This document shows positions 1-7,013 of a stretch of 17,324 nucleotides of DNA, piece by piece. The notes below the pieces were generated by a model. That model was not told the origin of the DNA, searched no databases, and was given only the letters and a program-made list of their open reading frames with translations. Location: NCBI GenBank assembly GCA_023396415.1, contig JAEWWJ010000112.1, positions 1 through 17,324 on the forward strand, written 5' to 3'. The stretch's first letter is position 1. Each line of letters begins with the position of its first letter. The stretch is from Bacteroidota bacterium. Its GTDB lineage: Bacteria; Bacteroidota; Bacteroidia; Bacteroidales; F082. The position numbers were made by a program, and so were the translations under genes.

Positions 1-198
1 GCGATAAGTGGGTTTGTTACACGCCAAACGCCAGCCATCACGCGGGAAACGGCCCGCACCAGCCTCAATAAAAAAGTTTACAGCACCCAAAAAATAACTG
101 ATGCCATTGGCTTTGAGTTTATACCTATTCATGAAAGCATACAGGAAATAAGTGCGGTGTTTTTGCGCGATCATCAAGTATCAGCTGCGGCAAAATGA
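1..198 (+). CDS. NAD-dependent epimerase/dehydratase family protein, C-terminal fragment
   Basis: This is the last 65 residues of a gene that begins before the window, open from base 1 in frame 1 to a TGA at 196-198. The segment contains ITRETARTSLNKKVYS, then a short GFEFIPIHES stretch, and ends near an amphipathic helix. This matches the substrate-domain tail of extended short-chain dehydrogenases of the UDP-sugar/NAD-dependent epimerase type, where a T-x-E-x-A-R motif precedes the final 'GF.. pl.e.i' segment. The NAD-binding Rossmann part and the Tyr-x-x-x-Lys catalytic pair lie upstream and cannot be seen, so the substrate is unknown. Family assignment is moderately secure; any specific reaction would be a guess. 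No convincing terminator follows: bases 214-228 could form only a 5-base-pair stem (AAAAG/CTTTT). Confidence 0.6.
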   Translation, partial: AISGFVTRQTPAITRETARTSLNKKVYSTQKITDAIGFEFIPIHESIQEISAVFLRDHQVSAAAK

Positions 199-388
199 CT
201 TTTAAACGGCAGTGAAAAGTATCTCTTTTGGTTCTTTCTAACGGTCCAGCCGCTGTTTCTTAGCTTGTGGAACATGGCCCGAACCTTGGGTGAATAATTT
301 ATACCGATTCTAATTTGCAGGCTGTTGAACCGAAGCCATCAAATTAGTTTTATTTTTACCCATTGAAATCAAAATATAGACACGATTT
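199..388 (+). other. Intergenic region upstream of the flavodoxin gene
   Basis: These 190 bases between the epimerase stop and the flavodoxin start hold no credible ORF. A TTG at 324-326 followed after 18 bases by TAGTTTTA (345-352) resembles the Bacteroidota -33/-7 promoter with one mismatch in the -7 element. It is the only promoter candidate I find and it is weak. No strong hairpin is visible. Confidence 0.3.
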
Positions 389-913
389 ATGAAAAATACA
401 CTGCTTTTGTATTGGGCTCCGGGCGGAACAGTAGAGCTGGTTGCCAAAACTATTTGCGAAGAAATTGGACTTGAAAAAGTTAAAATTTCGGACGTTGCCT
501 CCTTTGATTTGTCCAAGTTGAATGAATACCAGAACTTCATCGTTGGAAGTGCTACAGTGGGTGCTGAAGATTGGCGCGACACGCAAGACAACAACAAATG
601 GAATGAGTTTTTTGTAAAAACACAACATTTCGATCTCAGCACAAAAAAAGTTGCAGCTTTTGGCTTAGGCAATCAAATCTTATATCCTGAGCATTTTGTG
701 GATGCCTTAGGGTATTTTAAAAACGAAGTTGAAAAAAGAAATGGAAAACTCATCGGCTTTTGGCCTACCCAAGGCTATGATTTTACCGGTTCGGAAGGTG
801 CTGCTGATGGACATTTTTTTGGATTGGCTCTCGACCATGACAACGAATCTGAGCTGACACTTCCGCGCATTAAAAAATGGATTGCATTGCTGAACAACGA
901 CATGAAGTTCTGA
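389..913 (+). CDS. Flavodoxin, long-chain type, with a variant FMN-phosphate loop
   Basis: A 174-residue single-domain FMN electron carrier, expected in the cytoplasm as a one-electron donor that can replace ferredoxin. The fold signature is clear against E. coli FldA: an N-terminal beta strand and loop (residues 4-15), VGSATVGAEDW (52-62), AAFGLGNQILYPEHF (89-103) with Tyr99 at the place of the flavin-stacking Tyr, GFWPTQGYDF (123-132), and a C-terminal helix (158-170). Length and the extra loop around 125-150 fit the long-chain class. The odd point is the phosphate-binding loop: where FldA has S-D-T-G-N-T, this protein has A-P-G-G-T-V (10-15), so both canonical Thr positions are changed. 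The start ATG at 389 leads directly into the first strand. A strong terminator lies 48 bases past the stop. The redox partner is not in the window. Confidence 0.85.
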   Translation: MKNTLLLYWAPGGTVELVAKTICEEIGLEKVKISDVASFDLSKLNEYQNFIVGSATVGAEDWRDTQDNNKWNEFFVKTQHFDLSTKKVAAFGLGNQILYPEHFVDALGYFKNEVEKRNGKLIGFWPTQGYDFTGSEGAADGHFFGLALDHDNESELTLPRIKKWIALLNNDMKF

Positions 914-960
914 TTTTTATCACGAGCAGTTGTTTATTTCTTCAGCATGTGAATGTTATC

Positions 961-992
961 AACGATTTCCACTTTGGGAATCGTTTTTTTTT
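961..992 (+). terminator. Rho-independent terminator of the flavodoxin gene
   Basis: AACGATTTCC (961-970) pairs with GGGAATCGTT (976-985) across a 5-base loop, ten pairs including one G-T wobble, followed directly by seven T (986-992). On the minus strand the hairpin is not followed by a T run, so it serves the flavodoxin gene rather than the convergent transglycosylase gene. Confidence 0.85.
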
Positions 993-999
993 GGTCTGC

Positions 1000-2460
1000 T
1001 TATCGGGTTTTCGTTTCGCCTATCAAGTTTTTATAATGCTCAAAGCGTTCGGTAATTTCTTCTACAAATTTGTAGGTTTCTTCGCCGCGCACATAGCCAT
1101 AATAAACCACAGGATCGTTGTAAAAAGTTGGTTTTGATTTATTTCGCATGAAAAAATCCACGTGATCGGTCCAAACGTTGGGGTTTTTATTGTATTTTGA
1201 GGCCAACCGGCGGGCATCGAGCACATGGCCTACACCGGCATTGTATGCAGCCAAAATAAATTTAATCCGCTCTAAAGAATCGGTTACGGTTTCGGGAATT
1301 TGTCGGTCGAGGTATTGGATGTATTGTGCGCCAATACGCACCTGCATCTCGGGTGTGGCTGTTGAATCAATGCCAAATTGCTCCATCACGGCAGGCATCA
1401 GCTGCATCAATCCAAAGGCTCCGGCCCAACTTTTCACATCGGGTTTGAATTCCGATTCTTGGTAGATCAGCGACGACAATAAGCGCCAATCCCAATTGAT
1501 ACTTTCGGCAGCAAGTCGAATAACATCATCATAATTGCTTAATTTGTCGCCAGTTACAGAATGATACTCGCTTTGGCTGCGATTTTTTATCGCGGGGTTG
1601 AAATACTTATCATACAGCAATCGGCCTTCATGATCGGGGAGGAACTCAGTGAGCCATTTGTTTATTTCTTTCAGTAGCTCGTTGTCGTTTTCTTTGCGCA
1701 GCGCCCAAGCAATTTTTTGGTCGAAACTTACGGGAGTTTTAATGTCAATATTTTTGTAATTGCGCAAGAAAACGTTCGCCATATGCTCATCGGCAATGGT
1801 TAAAGCGATATTTCTGTTGGCTACGGCAGCCACCAAATCTTCCACATCGCGGGGGTCTTCAACAATGAAAATGGTATCGCCAATTTCATCTGAAAGGGTT
1901 TGAAGTCGTTTCACAAAAATAGATCCTTCTTGCACGTGGATGGTCTTTCCGGCCAGTTCTAAACTGCTTCTAATCAAGCCTTTTTCAATTTCATCGCGGG
2001 TACGCATTTGAAGCCAATTTTTTGGCAAACGCTGCACCAAAACTTGGCGGGTGATGAGAATAGGTTCGGAAAAATCGAATTGTTGTTTGCGGCTTCCAGT
2101 AACCGTCATGTTGAGGGCAATCATATCGGCCTTGCCTTCTTCAAGTATTTTTTTGGCACTATCGAGATTTTTTTCAATCCTAAGCTCTAACCTAAGTCCC
2201 AAATGGTCAGCAAAAGTTTTCAAAAGTTCATATTGATATCCCATCGGCTCACCACGATAGATGTAGTAATTAACTGTGTTGTAATCAGTTAAAACCCTAA
2301 GTTTTTTTCTTTTAAGCACTTTATCGAGCGAAGAGCCTTCCTCTTGTCCCAATGGGGTTTCATTTTTTGCCTTTTGGGGATTGTCGCATGCTGAAACCAT
2401 GAAAAGGAAAACGACCAAAGGCAGGCCGACCGATAATTTCCGTCTTTTTTTTATACCCAC
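1000..2460 (-). CDS. mltF: MltF-like membrane-bound lytic murein transglycosylase (lipoprotein)
   Basis: A 486-residue lipoprotein predicted to cleave the MurNAc-GlcNAc bond of peptidoglycan, leaving 1,6-anhydroMurNAc. An N-terminal basic and hydrophobic segment (residues 4-24) ends in the lipobox VSAC with Cys25. Residues about 52-285 resemble a periplasmic solute-binding domain of family 3: LRVLTDYNT at the start, then ADMIALNMTVT and the DFSEPIL motif (129-135). Residues about 310-440 are an SLT domain: SSLIYQESEF with predicted catalytic Glu335, GAFGLMQLMP (347-356) and AAYNAGVGH (404-412). This domain order is that of E. coli MltF. The start codon is GTG (2458-2460): a stop lies in frame 33-36 bases upstream and the next ATG (residue 21) would destroy the signal peptide. 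It follows the fructosamine-kinase gene after 83 bases, so it may share that transcript or have its own promoter. Confidence 0.88.
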   Translation of the reverse strand: MGIKKRRKLSVGLPLVVFLFMVSACDNPQKAKNETPLGQEEGSSLDKVLKRKKLRVLTDYNTVNYYIYRGEPMGYQYELLKTFADHLGLRLELRIEKNLDSAKKILEEGKADMIALNMTVTGSRKQQFDFSEPILITRQVLVQRLPKNWLQMRTRDEIEKGLIRSSLELAGKTIHVQEGSIFVKRLQTLSDEIGDTIFIVEDPRDVEDLVAAVANRNIALTIADEHMANVFLRNYKNIDIKTPVSFDQKIAWALRKENDNELLKEINKWLTEFLPDHEGRLLYDKYFNPAIKNRSQSEYHSVTGDKLSNYDDVIRLAAESINWDWRLLSSLIYQESEFKPDVKSWAGAFGLMQLMPAVMEQFGIDSTATPEMQVRIGAQYIQYLDRQIPETVTDSLERIKFILAAYNAGVGHVLDARRLASKYNKNPNVWTDHVDFFMRNKSKPTFYNDPVVYYGYVRGEETYKFVEEITERFEHYKNLIGETKTR

Positions 2461-2543
2461 TGTGTTAGGTTTTGTGGCGCTAAAATAAGGTTTCTATTCA
2501 CAAGACCCGCTTTTTTTACCCAAAATTATTGAAATTGAGCAGT

Positions 2544-3458
2544 TTACTTTTTTGTGGAGACGCATTTAGATGAATACTTTATTTGATAAAGATGCTGTAA
2601 CAGTTGTGGAAGATAGCTTTTGCCGAACAGCCGCACATGAACCATTAAAGGATAAAGATTGCACAACACGCTGCGTTGTTGCCAGCCCTCGCTTAGTGGG
2701 AATCGGGCTTGATAGGCGGCATAAAACGAAGGATGAAAACCGCCAAAAAGCAATGTCATGGCGATGTCCATTTCGCGATGGCCGTAATACATCGCCGGAT
2801 CAATCAAAACGGCTTGTTGCAGTGTGTTGCAAAGTACGTTGCCGTTCCATAGATCGCCATGCAAAAGTGAAGGGGTTTCATGCGGGAAAAGTTGTTCCAT
2901 CCGGTCAAAAAGTGCAAAGAAATCTGATTGTATTTTGGTATCAATCATCTTGCTATCAACGATTTGCTGCAGCAAGGGAGCCAATCTTTGGCTGACAAAA
3001 AAATCGGCCCAGCTCGTGGAAAAATTGTTTTTTTGGGGCAGATCGCCGATAAAATTGTCTTCATCGAGCCCAAACCATTTATTGGAATGTTGGTGCATTT
3101 CAGCTAAAGAGGTTCCCAATGATTCCCAAAATATGGCTGCAGGCGAAGAGGTAGGGATATGTTCCATCAATAGAAATTCGACAGCAGCTTTATTTCCGAA
3201 ATGGAGGTTTTTGGGAGTTAAGACAGTGTTGGTTTGGGCCATCAATTGCAGGCCTTTGGCCTCGGCTTGAAAAATTCCCGCAAATTGAGGGTTTTGGTGC
3301 CACTTTACAACAAAATCGCTGTGGTTGTATGTTACTTTCAATACCTGACGCAAATGACATCCGCCCAACGAACGGCTTTTTTCGATTGTGGTAGTCACTC
3401 CTGTGATGGCAGTCAGCTCAGCTTCGAGCAACCCAACTATGCTGAAGGGTAACATCAT
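2544..3458 (-). CDS. Fructosamine/ketosamine kinase family protein
   Basis: A 304-residue cytoplasmic kinase of the FN3K/aminoglycoside-phosphotransferase fold. Family members phosphorylate sugar amines attached to lysines or small amines, destabilising the adduct and so reversing glycation. Motifs visible: VVKW (50-53) with Lys52 as candidate ATP-binding Lys, MEHI (98-101) at the hinge, the catalytic loop HGDLWNGN (200-207), IDPAMYYGHRE (219-229) with metal-binding Asp220, and the typical C-terminal NLYPLMVHVRLFG (267-279). Length agrees with bacterial homologues of about 285-300 residues. The first ATG (3456-3458) overlaps the upstream gene's TGA as ATGA; a second ATG follows at once (MM), so the true start is one of the two. 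The overlap suggests translational coupling to the small membrane protein. The actual substrate cannot be read from the sequence. Confidence 0.88.
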   Translation of the reverse strand: MMLPFSIVGLLEAELTAITGVTTTIEKSRSLGGCHLRQVLKVTYNHSDFVVKWHQNPQFAGIFQAEAKGLQLMAQTNTVLTPKNLHFGNKAAVEFLLMEHIPTSSPAAIFWESLGTSLAEMHQHSNKWFGLDEDNFIGDLPQKNNFSTSWADFFVSQRLAPLLQQIVDSKMIDTKIQSDFFALFDRMEQLFPHETPSLLHGDLWNGNVLCNTLQQAVLIDPAMYYGHREMDIAMTLLFGGFHPSFYAAYQARFPLSEGWQQRSVLCNLYPLMVHVRLFGKSYLPQLLQHLYQIKYSSKCVSTKK

Positions 3459-3862
3459 AAAAAAAGATGCAATTTGGTGCGAAACCTGCGTAAAACAAGC
3501 CTTTCGAGCAGAAGTAAGGTGGCAAAGGTGAGGGTGATAAACAACACATAAACCGGAAATTTATCAGCGAAACCAACGGCTTTGTTGAGGAGGAAAATGT
3601 TTTTTCCCATGAGTGAAACCATGGATGTGGTTGCCAACCAAAGCTTCTCTGACAAAAAACTTAAATCAATGCTGAATAAAACCACCAAAAAACCCACCAC
3701 GAGGCTTAGGGTTAACAAAAGCTTTTCGGGAAGCACATCCGCTTTATCGGGACTGCTCTCAACTCGATCGGGCAGTTGCGACATGATGGATGCTTTCATC
3801 TCTTGAGGGGCTTCAATGAGTGCGCGTTGGCGCAGCAATTGTTCCAGTTGATCTTCTTTCAT
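3455..3862 (-). CDS. Small two-helix membrane protein downstream of an ECF sigma gene (possible sigma regulator)
   Basis: I do not recognise a family. From the ATG at 3860-3862 it is 135 residues. Residues 1-46 are polar and charged, rich in Glu/Gln at the start, and probably cytoplasmic; 47-66 and 102-122 are hydrophobic enough to be membrane helices; the tail LRRFRTK (124-130) is basic. There is no Cys or His motif of the zf-HC2 anti-sigma type. The reading frame extends upstream to a TTG at 3880, which would overlap the sigma gene; I prefer the ATG because it lies 5 bases after the sigma stop and starts the polar helix. Its position, between an ECF sigma gene and a kinase gene it overlaps by 4 bases, is where anti-sigma factors often sit, so a membrane-bound regulator is plausible but is inference. 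Confidence 0.7.
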   Translation of the reverse strand: MKEDQLEQLLRQRALIEAPQEMKASIMSQLPDRVESSPDKADVLPEKLLLTLSLVVGFLVVLFSIDLSFLSEKLWLATTSMVSLMGKNIFLLNKAVGFADKFPVYVLFITLTFATLLLLERLVLRRFRTKLHLFL

Positions 3863-3867
3863 GGCGG

Positions 3868-4431
3868 TTAGTTTAAGCAAGTATCGGGTTGTTTTTGCAT
3901 CATTTTGGATAGTTTTTTTCTGATCCTAAACAAACGTACTTTAACATTTGAAGTTGTTTGATGGGTGATTTCGCTGATGTGGTCAATGCTATAATTTTGG
4001 GTGTAATAAAAATGAATCAACGCGTTGTCTTCGGCGTTTAGTTTGTCGAGTGCGTTTTCGAGTTGTTGTAAAAGAATTTCTTTTTCTATGAGGTCTTCAT
4101 CGTTGTTCAACTGCCAAAAGCCCGACGGCAACACCTCGTCGAATGACTGGTGACGCGGCTTTTTTTTGCGATAAAACCCAACCGCGGTGTTGTAAGCTAT
4201 GCTGTTGAGCCAGGTCGAAAAGCGTGATTTACCAACAAAAGTATGCAAAGATTCATAAGCTTTGATGAAAATAATTTGTGTCAAGTCTTGCGCTTCATCG
4301 GCATCTTTTACAATGCGTTTCACCAAGGTGAAAATACTGTTCTGATGCCGCTCAACAAGTGGCCCGAAAGCCTCTTTTTCACCGCGCAGCACCCGGTCAA
4401 CCCAAATCTTATCTTCATCTTTTGTGTTCAT
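3868..4431 (-). CDS. RNA polymerase ECF-type sigma-70 factor
   Basis: A 187-residue alternative sigma factor with only regions 2 and 4. Region 2 spans about residues 22-90: VERHQNSIF, the core-binding DEAQDLTQIIFIKAY (45-59), and RFSTWLNSIAYN (70-81), which covers the -10 recognition and melting segment. Region 4 spans about 125-176: LNAEDNALIHFYY, then a helix-turn-helix with SIDHISEI and TSNVKVRLFRIRKKL (160-174). Spacing and motif order are typical of ECF sigma factors, SigW/RpoE-like in general form. It heads a compact minus-strand operon, followed after 5 bases by a small membrane protein and then a fructosamine kinase homologue, and it is divergent from an M64 peptidase gene. I found no good Bacteroidota housekeeping promoter upstream, which would fit autoregulation or control by another sigma factor, though this is weak evidence. 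Confidence 0.93.
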   Translation of the reverse strand: MNTKDEDKIWVDRVLRGEKEAFGPLVERHQNSIFTLVKRIVKDADEAQDLTQIIFIKAYESLHTFVGKSRFSTWLNSIAYNTAVGFYRKKKPRHQSFDEVLPSGFWQLNNDEDLIEKEILLQQLENALDKLNAEDNALIHFYYTQNYSIDHISEITHQTTSNVKVRLFRIRKKLSKMMQKQPDTCLN

Positions 4432-4659
4432 CTTTCCATTGGACGAATAAAGTGCTTCGAGGTTACAGAAAAAATGTAAATTTACGATTCAAAGTTTGAT
4501 TTTGGGGATTGAAATTTCTGTTTAATCATTGCATCATAGGTTCGCGCCGAAAATCAATGAGTTACATAAAGGGTAATGGCAACAATAGACAACAAAATCA
4601 GATTTGACCTACATTTAAAGTGCAAAAACGATAGTCTCGAAATCCATAACACAGTATAA
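4432..4659. promoter_or_regulatory. Divergent intergenic region between the sigma factor and M64 peptidase genes
   Basis: These 228 AT-rich bases must hold the control regions of both divergent genes. Two weak candidates are visible: TACATTTA (4610-4617, plus strand), a 7/8 match to TAnnTTTG, 42 bases before the peptidase ATG; and the perfect 10-base palindrome GTAAATTTAC (4476-4485), 44 bases before the sigma ATG. Neither has a well-placed TTTG -33 element. No ORF is supported here. Confidence 0.35.
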
Positions 4660-5931
4660 ATGAAACGATTAATTTTCTTTTTTTTGATGCTTTGCAGTGC
4701 CGCCGGCCAAGCACAATTCGACAGTTTTTTTTACCCTAAAACGCTTCGTGTGGATGTGATTCACGCCGGTGATGCTCAAAATGAGCTGTATGCGCTAAAA
4801 AATCTTTCCGAAGAACCTTTTTGGGGAGGCTCACACCTTAATTTGTTGGACACTTTTAATTATGGCCGACATAAAGCTGAGGTTTTTGATGCAGCATCCG
4901 GACTTTTGATCTATTCTAAAGGCTACAGCTCATTGTTTTTTGAGTGGCAAACCACTGCCGAAGCCCGTTCGATGGTGCGATCATTCGAGGAAACCGTAGT
5001 GCTTCCTTTTCCAGTGAAGCCTATCCGTTTGGTGCTTTCGTCGCGAGATAGTAACGAAGTTTTCAGGCAAATACTGTCAATCAACATTGATCCAGCCGAC
5101 TATTTTATACGGCCGGCTAAAAAAACAGCGATTCAAGTGTATGATGTCATGATCAATGGCGAAGCAGCGTCCAAGGTGGACATCGTGATCATTCCGGATG
5201 GCTTCACGGCAGCTGAAATGGAGCTTTTCAAACAGAGTGCAGATGCTTTTGCGGAGAGCCTTTTTCAGTTTGAACCTTTCAAATCGCATCGCGATAAATT
5301 CAACATCAGGGCTGTTTTGACGCCATCGGCAGAATCGGGTGTGGCTATCCCTGCCGAAAATGTGTGGCCTGAAACTGCAGTCAGCGCTAACTTTTACACC
5401 TTCGATTCCGAACGTTATTGTATGACGACTGCCCACCACCGTTTGCGCGATGTGGCCGGAGTGGTGCCTTACGACCAAATTTATATCCTTACCAACACCA
5501 AAAAATATGGCGGTGGAGGTATCTTTAACTTTTACTGCCTCAGCAGCGCAGGCAACAGTGCGTCAGCTAAAATTATTGTTCATGAATTTGGTCATGGTTT
5601 TTCCGGTTTGGCCGATGAATATTATGACAACTCCACTTCCTACGAATCGTTTTACAACAGCGCCGTTGAACCTTGGGAACCCAACATCACCACTTTGGTA
5701 CATTTCGATGCCAAATGGAAGAGCCTTCTCGCTGATGAAACGCCCATTCCAACACCTGATACCGATGAATGGGAAGGAAAAACCGGCGTTTACGAAGGCG
5801 GCGGCTATATGGCAAAAGGCGTTTATCGGCCCTCGCGTGATTGTTTGATGCACACCTTTAAAAAGGATGTTTTTTGCGCGGCATGTTCAAAAGCCATCGT
5901 GGATATGATTGATTTCTACACAGCTGAGTGA
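4660..5931 (+). CDS. Secreted M64 family (IgA-type) zinc metallopeptidase
   Basis: A 423-residue exported endopeptidase. The N-terminus MKRLIFFFLMLCSAAGQAQ is a signal peptide with likely cleavage after GQA. Residues about 25-150 match the beta-rich M64 N-terminal domain; the catalytic domain follows with VIIPDGFTAAEM (176-187), GGIFNFYCLSS and the zinc motif HEFGH (308-312; Glu309 as catalytic base), continued by GLADEYY (316-322). Near the end, Cys395 and the pair CAAC (406-409) fall where M64 proteins carry conserved cysteines. Length is typical of the family. M64 was named for an IgA-cleaving peptidase of Clostridium ramosum; most Bacteroidota members have unknown substrates, so cleavage of IgA should not be assumed. 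There is no T9SS sorting domain, so the protein is probably periplasmic or exported by another route. It is transcribed divergently from the ECF sigma gene. Confidence 0.9.
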   Translation: MKRLIFFFLMLCSAAGQAQFDSFFYPKTLRVDVIHAGDAQNELYALKNLSEEPFWGGSHLNLLDTFNYGRHKAEVFDAASGLLIYSKGYSSLFFEWQTTAEARSMVRSFEETVVLPFPVKPIRLVLSSRDSNEVFRQILSINIDPADYFIRPAKKTAIQVYDVMINGEAASKVDIVIIPDGFTAAEMELFKQSADAFAESLFQFEPFKSHRDKFNIRAVLTPSAESGVAIPAENVWPETAVSANFYTFDSERYCMTTAHHRLRDVAGVVPYDQIYILTNTKKYGGGGIFNFYCLSSAGNSASAKIIVHEFGHGFSGLADEYYDNSTSYESFYNSAVEPWEPNITTLVHFDAKWKSLLADETPIPTPDTDEWEGKTGVYEGGGYMAKGVYRPSRDCLMHTFKKDVFCAACSKAIVDMIDFYTAE

Positions 5932-5964
5932 TTTCCCCTTCGCTCTCACTTGATGTAAGGTTTT

Positions 5965-5996
5965 TTTGGCCATTTAGGGCTAATTGCCTACTTTTG
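5965..5996 (+). promoter_or_regulatory. Bacteroidota housekeeping-type promoter for ptb-buk
   Basis: TTTG (5965-5968) is followed after 20 bases by TACTTTTG (5989-5996). This matches the Bacteroidota -33/-7 consensus TTTG-N19-21-TAnnTTTG at every fixed position. Transcription would start near 6002, giving a leader of about 50 bases before the ptb ATG at 6055. Confidence 0.75.
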
Positions 5997-6054
5997 CCAA
6001 ATATTGTTAATAATTTCACAACTATTCTACTCAACCTAATAATCAGCAAAAAGA

Positions 6055-6957
6055 ATGATTACTAAACTAGATCAAATGTTTGAGGTGCTCAAGAGCCGCA
6101 AAAAGAAACGCTTAGTGGCTGCTTATGCCAATGACGAACATACCATTAGCGCAGTAAATATGGCCATTGACTTGGGTATTATTGAAGGCACTTTGGTGGG
6201 CGACGAAAATGAAATCAGAAAAGTGTGTAAAGCGCTTGATATTGATCCATCGCGGATGACTATCGTGCATGAGGCCGACGAGATGAAAGCCACAGAAAAA
6301 GCAGTTGAATTGATCAACAACGGCGAAGGCAATTTGCTGATGAAAGGCTTAGTAAGTACCGATAAATACATGCGCGCCATTTTGAATAAGGATAAAGGTT
6401 TGATGGATAAAGGTGCTGTTTTAAGCCATGTTACGGTAATGGAAAACCCTTTTTATCATAAATTGTTGACTGTTGGTGATGTAGCCATATTGCCGGCACC
6501 CGAGCTTGGCGAAAAAATTGCCATCACCAATTATCTTATCAAAACAGCCAAGGCCCTTGGCATAGAAATGCCTAAAGTGGCAATTATCGCTGCATCTGAA
6601 CAAGTTTCTCCTAAAATGCCTGCCTGCGTTGATGCTTCTATCATCAGCAAAATGGCTGATCGCGGACAAATAAAGGGAGCCTATGTTGATGGACCGCTTG
6701 CACTTGATGTGGCCATTGACAAAGAAAGTGCCGACATAAAAAAAGTGGGTGGCATGGTGGCCGGTGATGCCGATTGTTTGGTGTTTCCAAACATCGAATC
6801 GGGCAATGTATTTTATAAAACCAATACCAAATTGGCCGGTGGCGAACAAGGTGCGGTTGTTGTAGGAGCGCGTGTTCCGGCGGTACTCTCATCGCGTGGC
6901 GACAGCACCAAAACTAAACTTTACAGCATCGCTTTGGCTGCCCTCACAGCACCATAA
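6055..6957 (+). CDS. ptb: Phosphate butyryltransferase
   Basis: A 300-residue cytoplasmic enzyme of the phosphate acetyl/butyryltransferase family. It exchanges CoA for phosphate on butyryl-CoA or a related short or branched acyl-CoA, giving the acyl-phosphate used by the kinase next door. Visible family features: LLMKGLVST (94-102), GAVLSHVTVME (120-130), VAILPAPELGEK (143-154), VDGPLALDVAI (211-221), and the C-terminal SRGDSTKTKLYS (280-291), the conserved phosphate-site region of PTA/PTB enzymes. The length of 300 fits Ptb rather than the longer multidomain Pta, and the butyrate-kinase neighbour supports butyryl rather than acetyl specificity. The start ATG follows an A-rich CAGCAAAAAGA leader. 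It is led by a full-consensus promoter and is 56 bases from buk. Acyl chain preference (butyrate, isobutyrate or isovalerate) cannot be decided from sequence. Confidence 0.9.
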   Translation: MITKLDQMFEVLKSRKKKRLVAAYANDEHTISAVNMAIDLGIIEGTLVGDENEIRKVCKALDIDPSRMTIVHEADEMKATEKAVELINNGEGNLLMKGLVSTDKYMRAILNKDKGLMDKGAVLSHVTVMENPFYHKLLTVGDVAILPAPELGEKIAITNYLIKTAKALGIEMPKVAIIAASEQVSPKMPACVDASIISKMADRGQIKGAYVDGPLALDVAIDKESADIKKVGGMVAGDADCLVFPNIESGNVFYKTNTKLAGGEQGAVVVGARVPAVLSSRGDSTKTKLYSIALAALTAP

Positions 6958-7013
6958 AGTCATGCTTCTATCAACAAACAAAAAAAAGAATGTCAACTGC
7001 AAAGTGCTGACCT

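Noticed and set aside
877..1137. Plus-strand frame overlapping the ends of the flavodoxin and transglycosylase genes
   Set aside because: It runs through the flavodoxin stop and terminator hairpin and is hydrophobic only because it reads the transglycosylase gene backwards.
2570..3452. Plus-strand open frames opposite the fructosamine-kinase gene
   Set aside because: They lie entirely antisense to a gene with intact catalytic motifs, show no family resemblance, and have low-complexity, Cys- and Ser-rich compositions typical of shadow frames.
3863..3880. TTG start for the small membrane protein, adding six residues
   Set aside because: It would overlap the sigma gene by 13 bases; the ATG at 3860-3862 is a stronger codon and gives ordinary operon spacing.
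6123..6892. Minus-strand open frames inside ptb
   Set aside because: Antisense to a fully conserved enzyme, with no motifs or upstream signals of their own.
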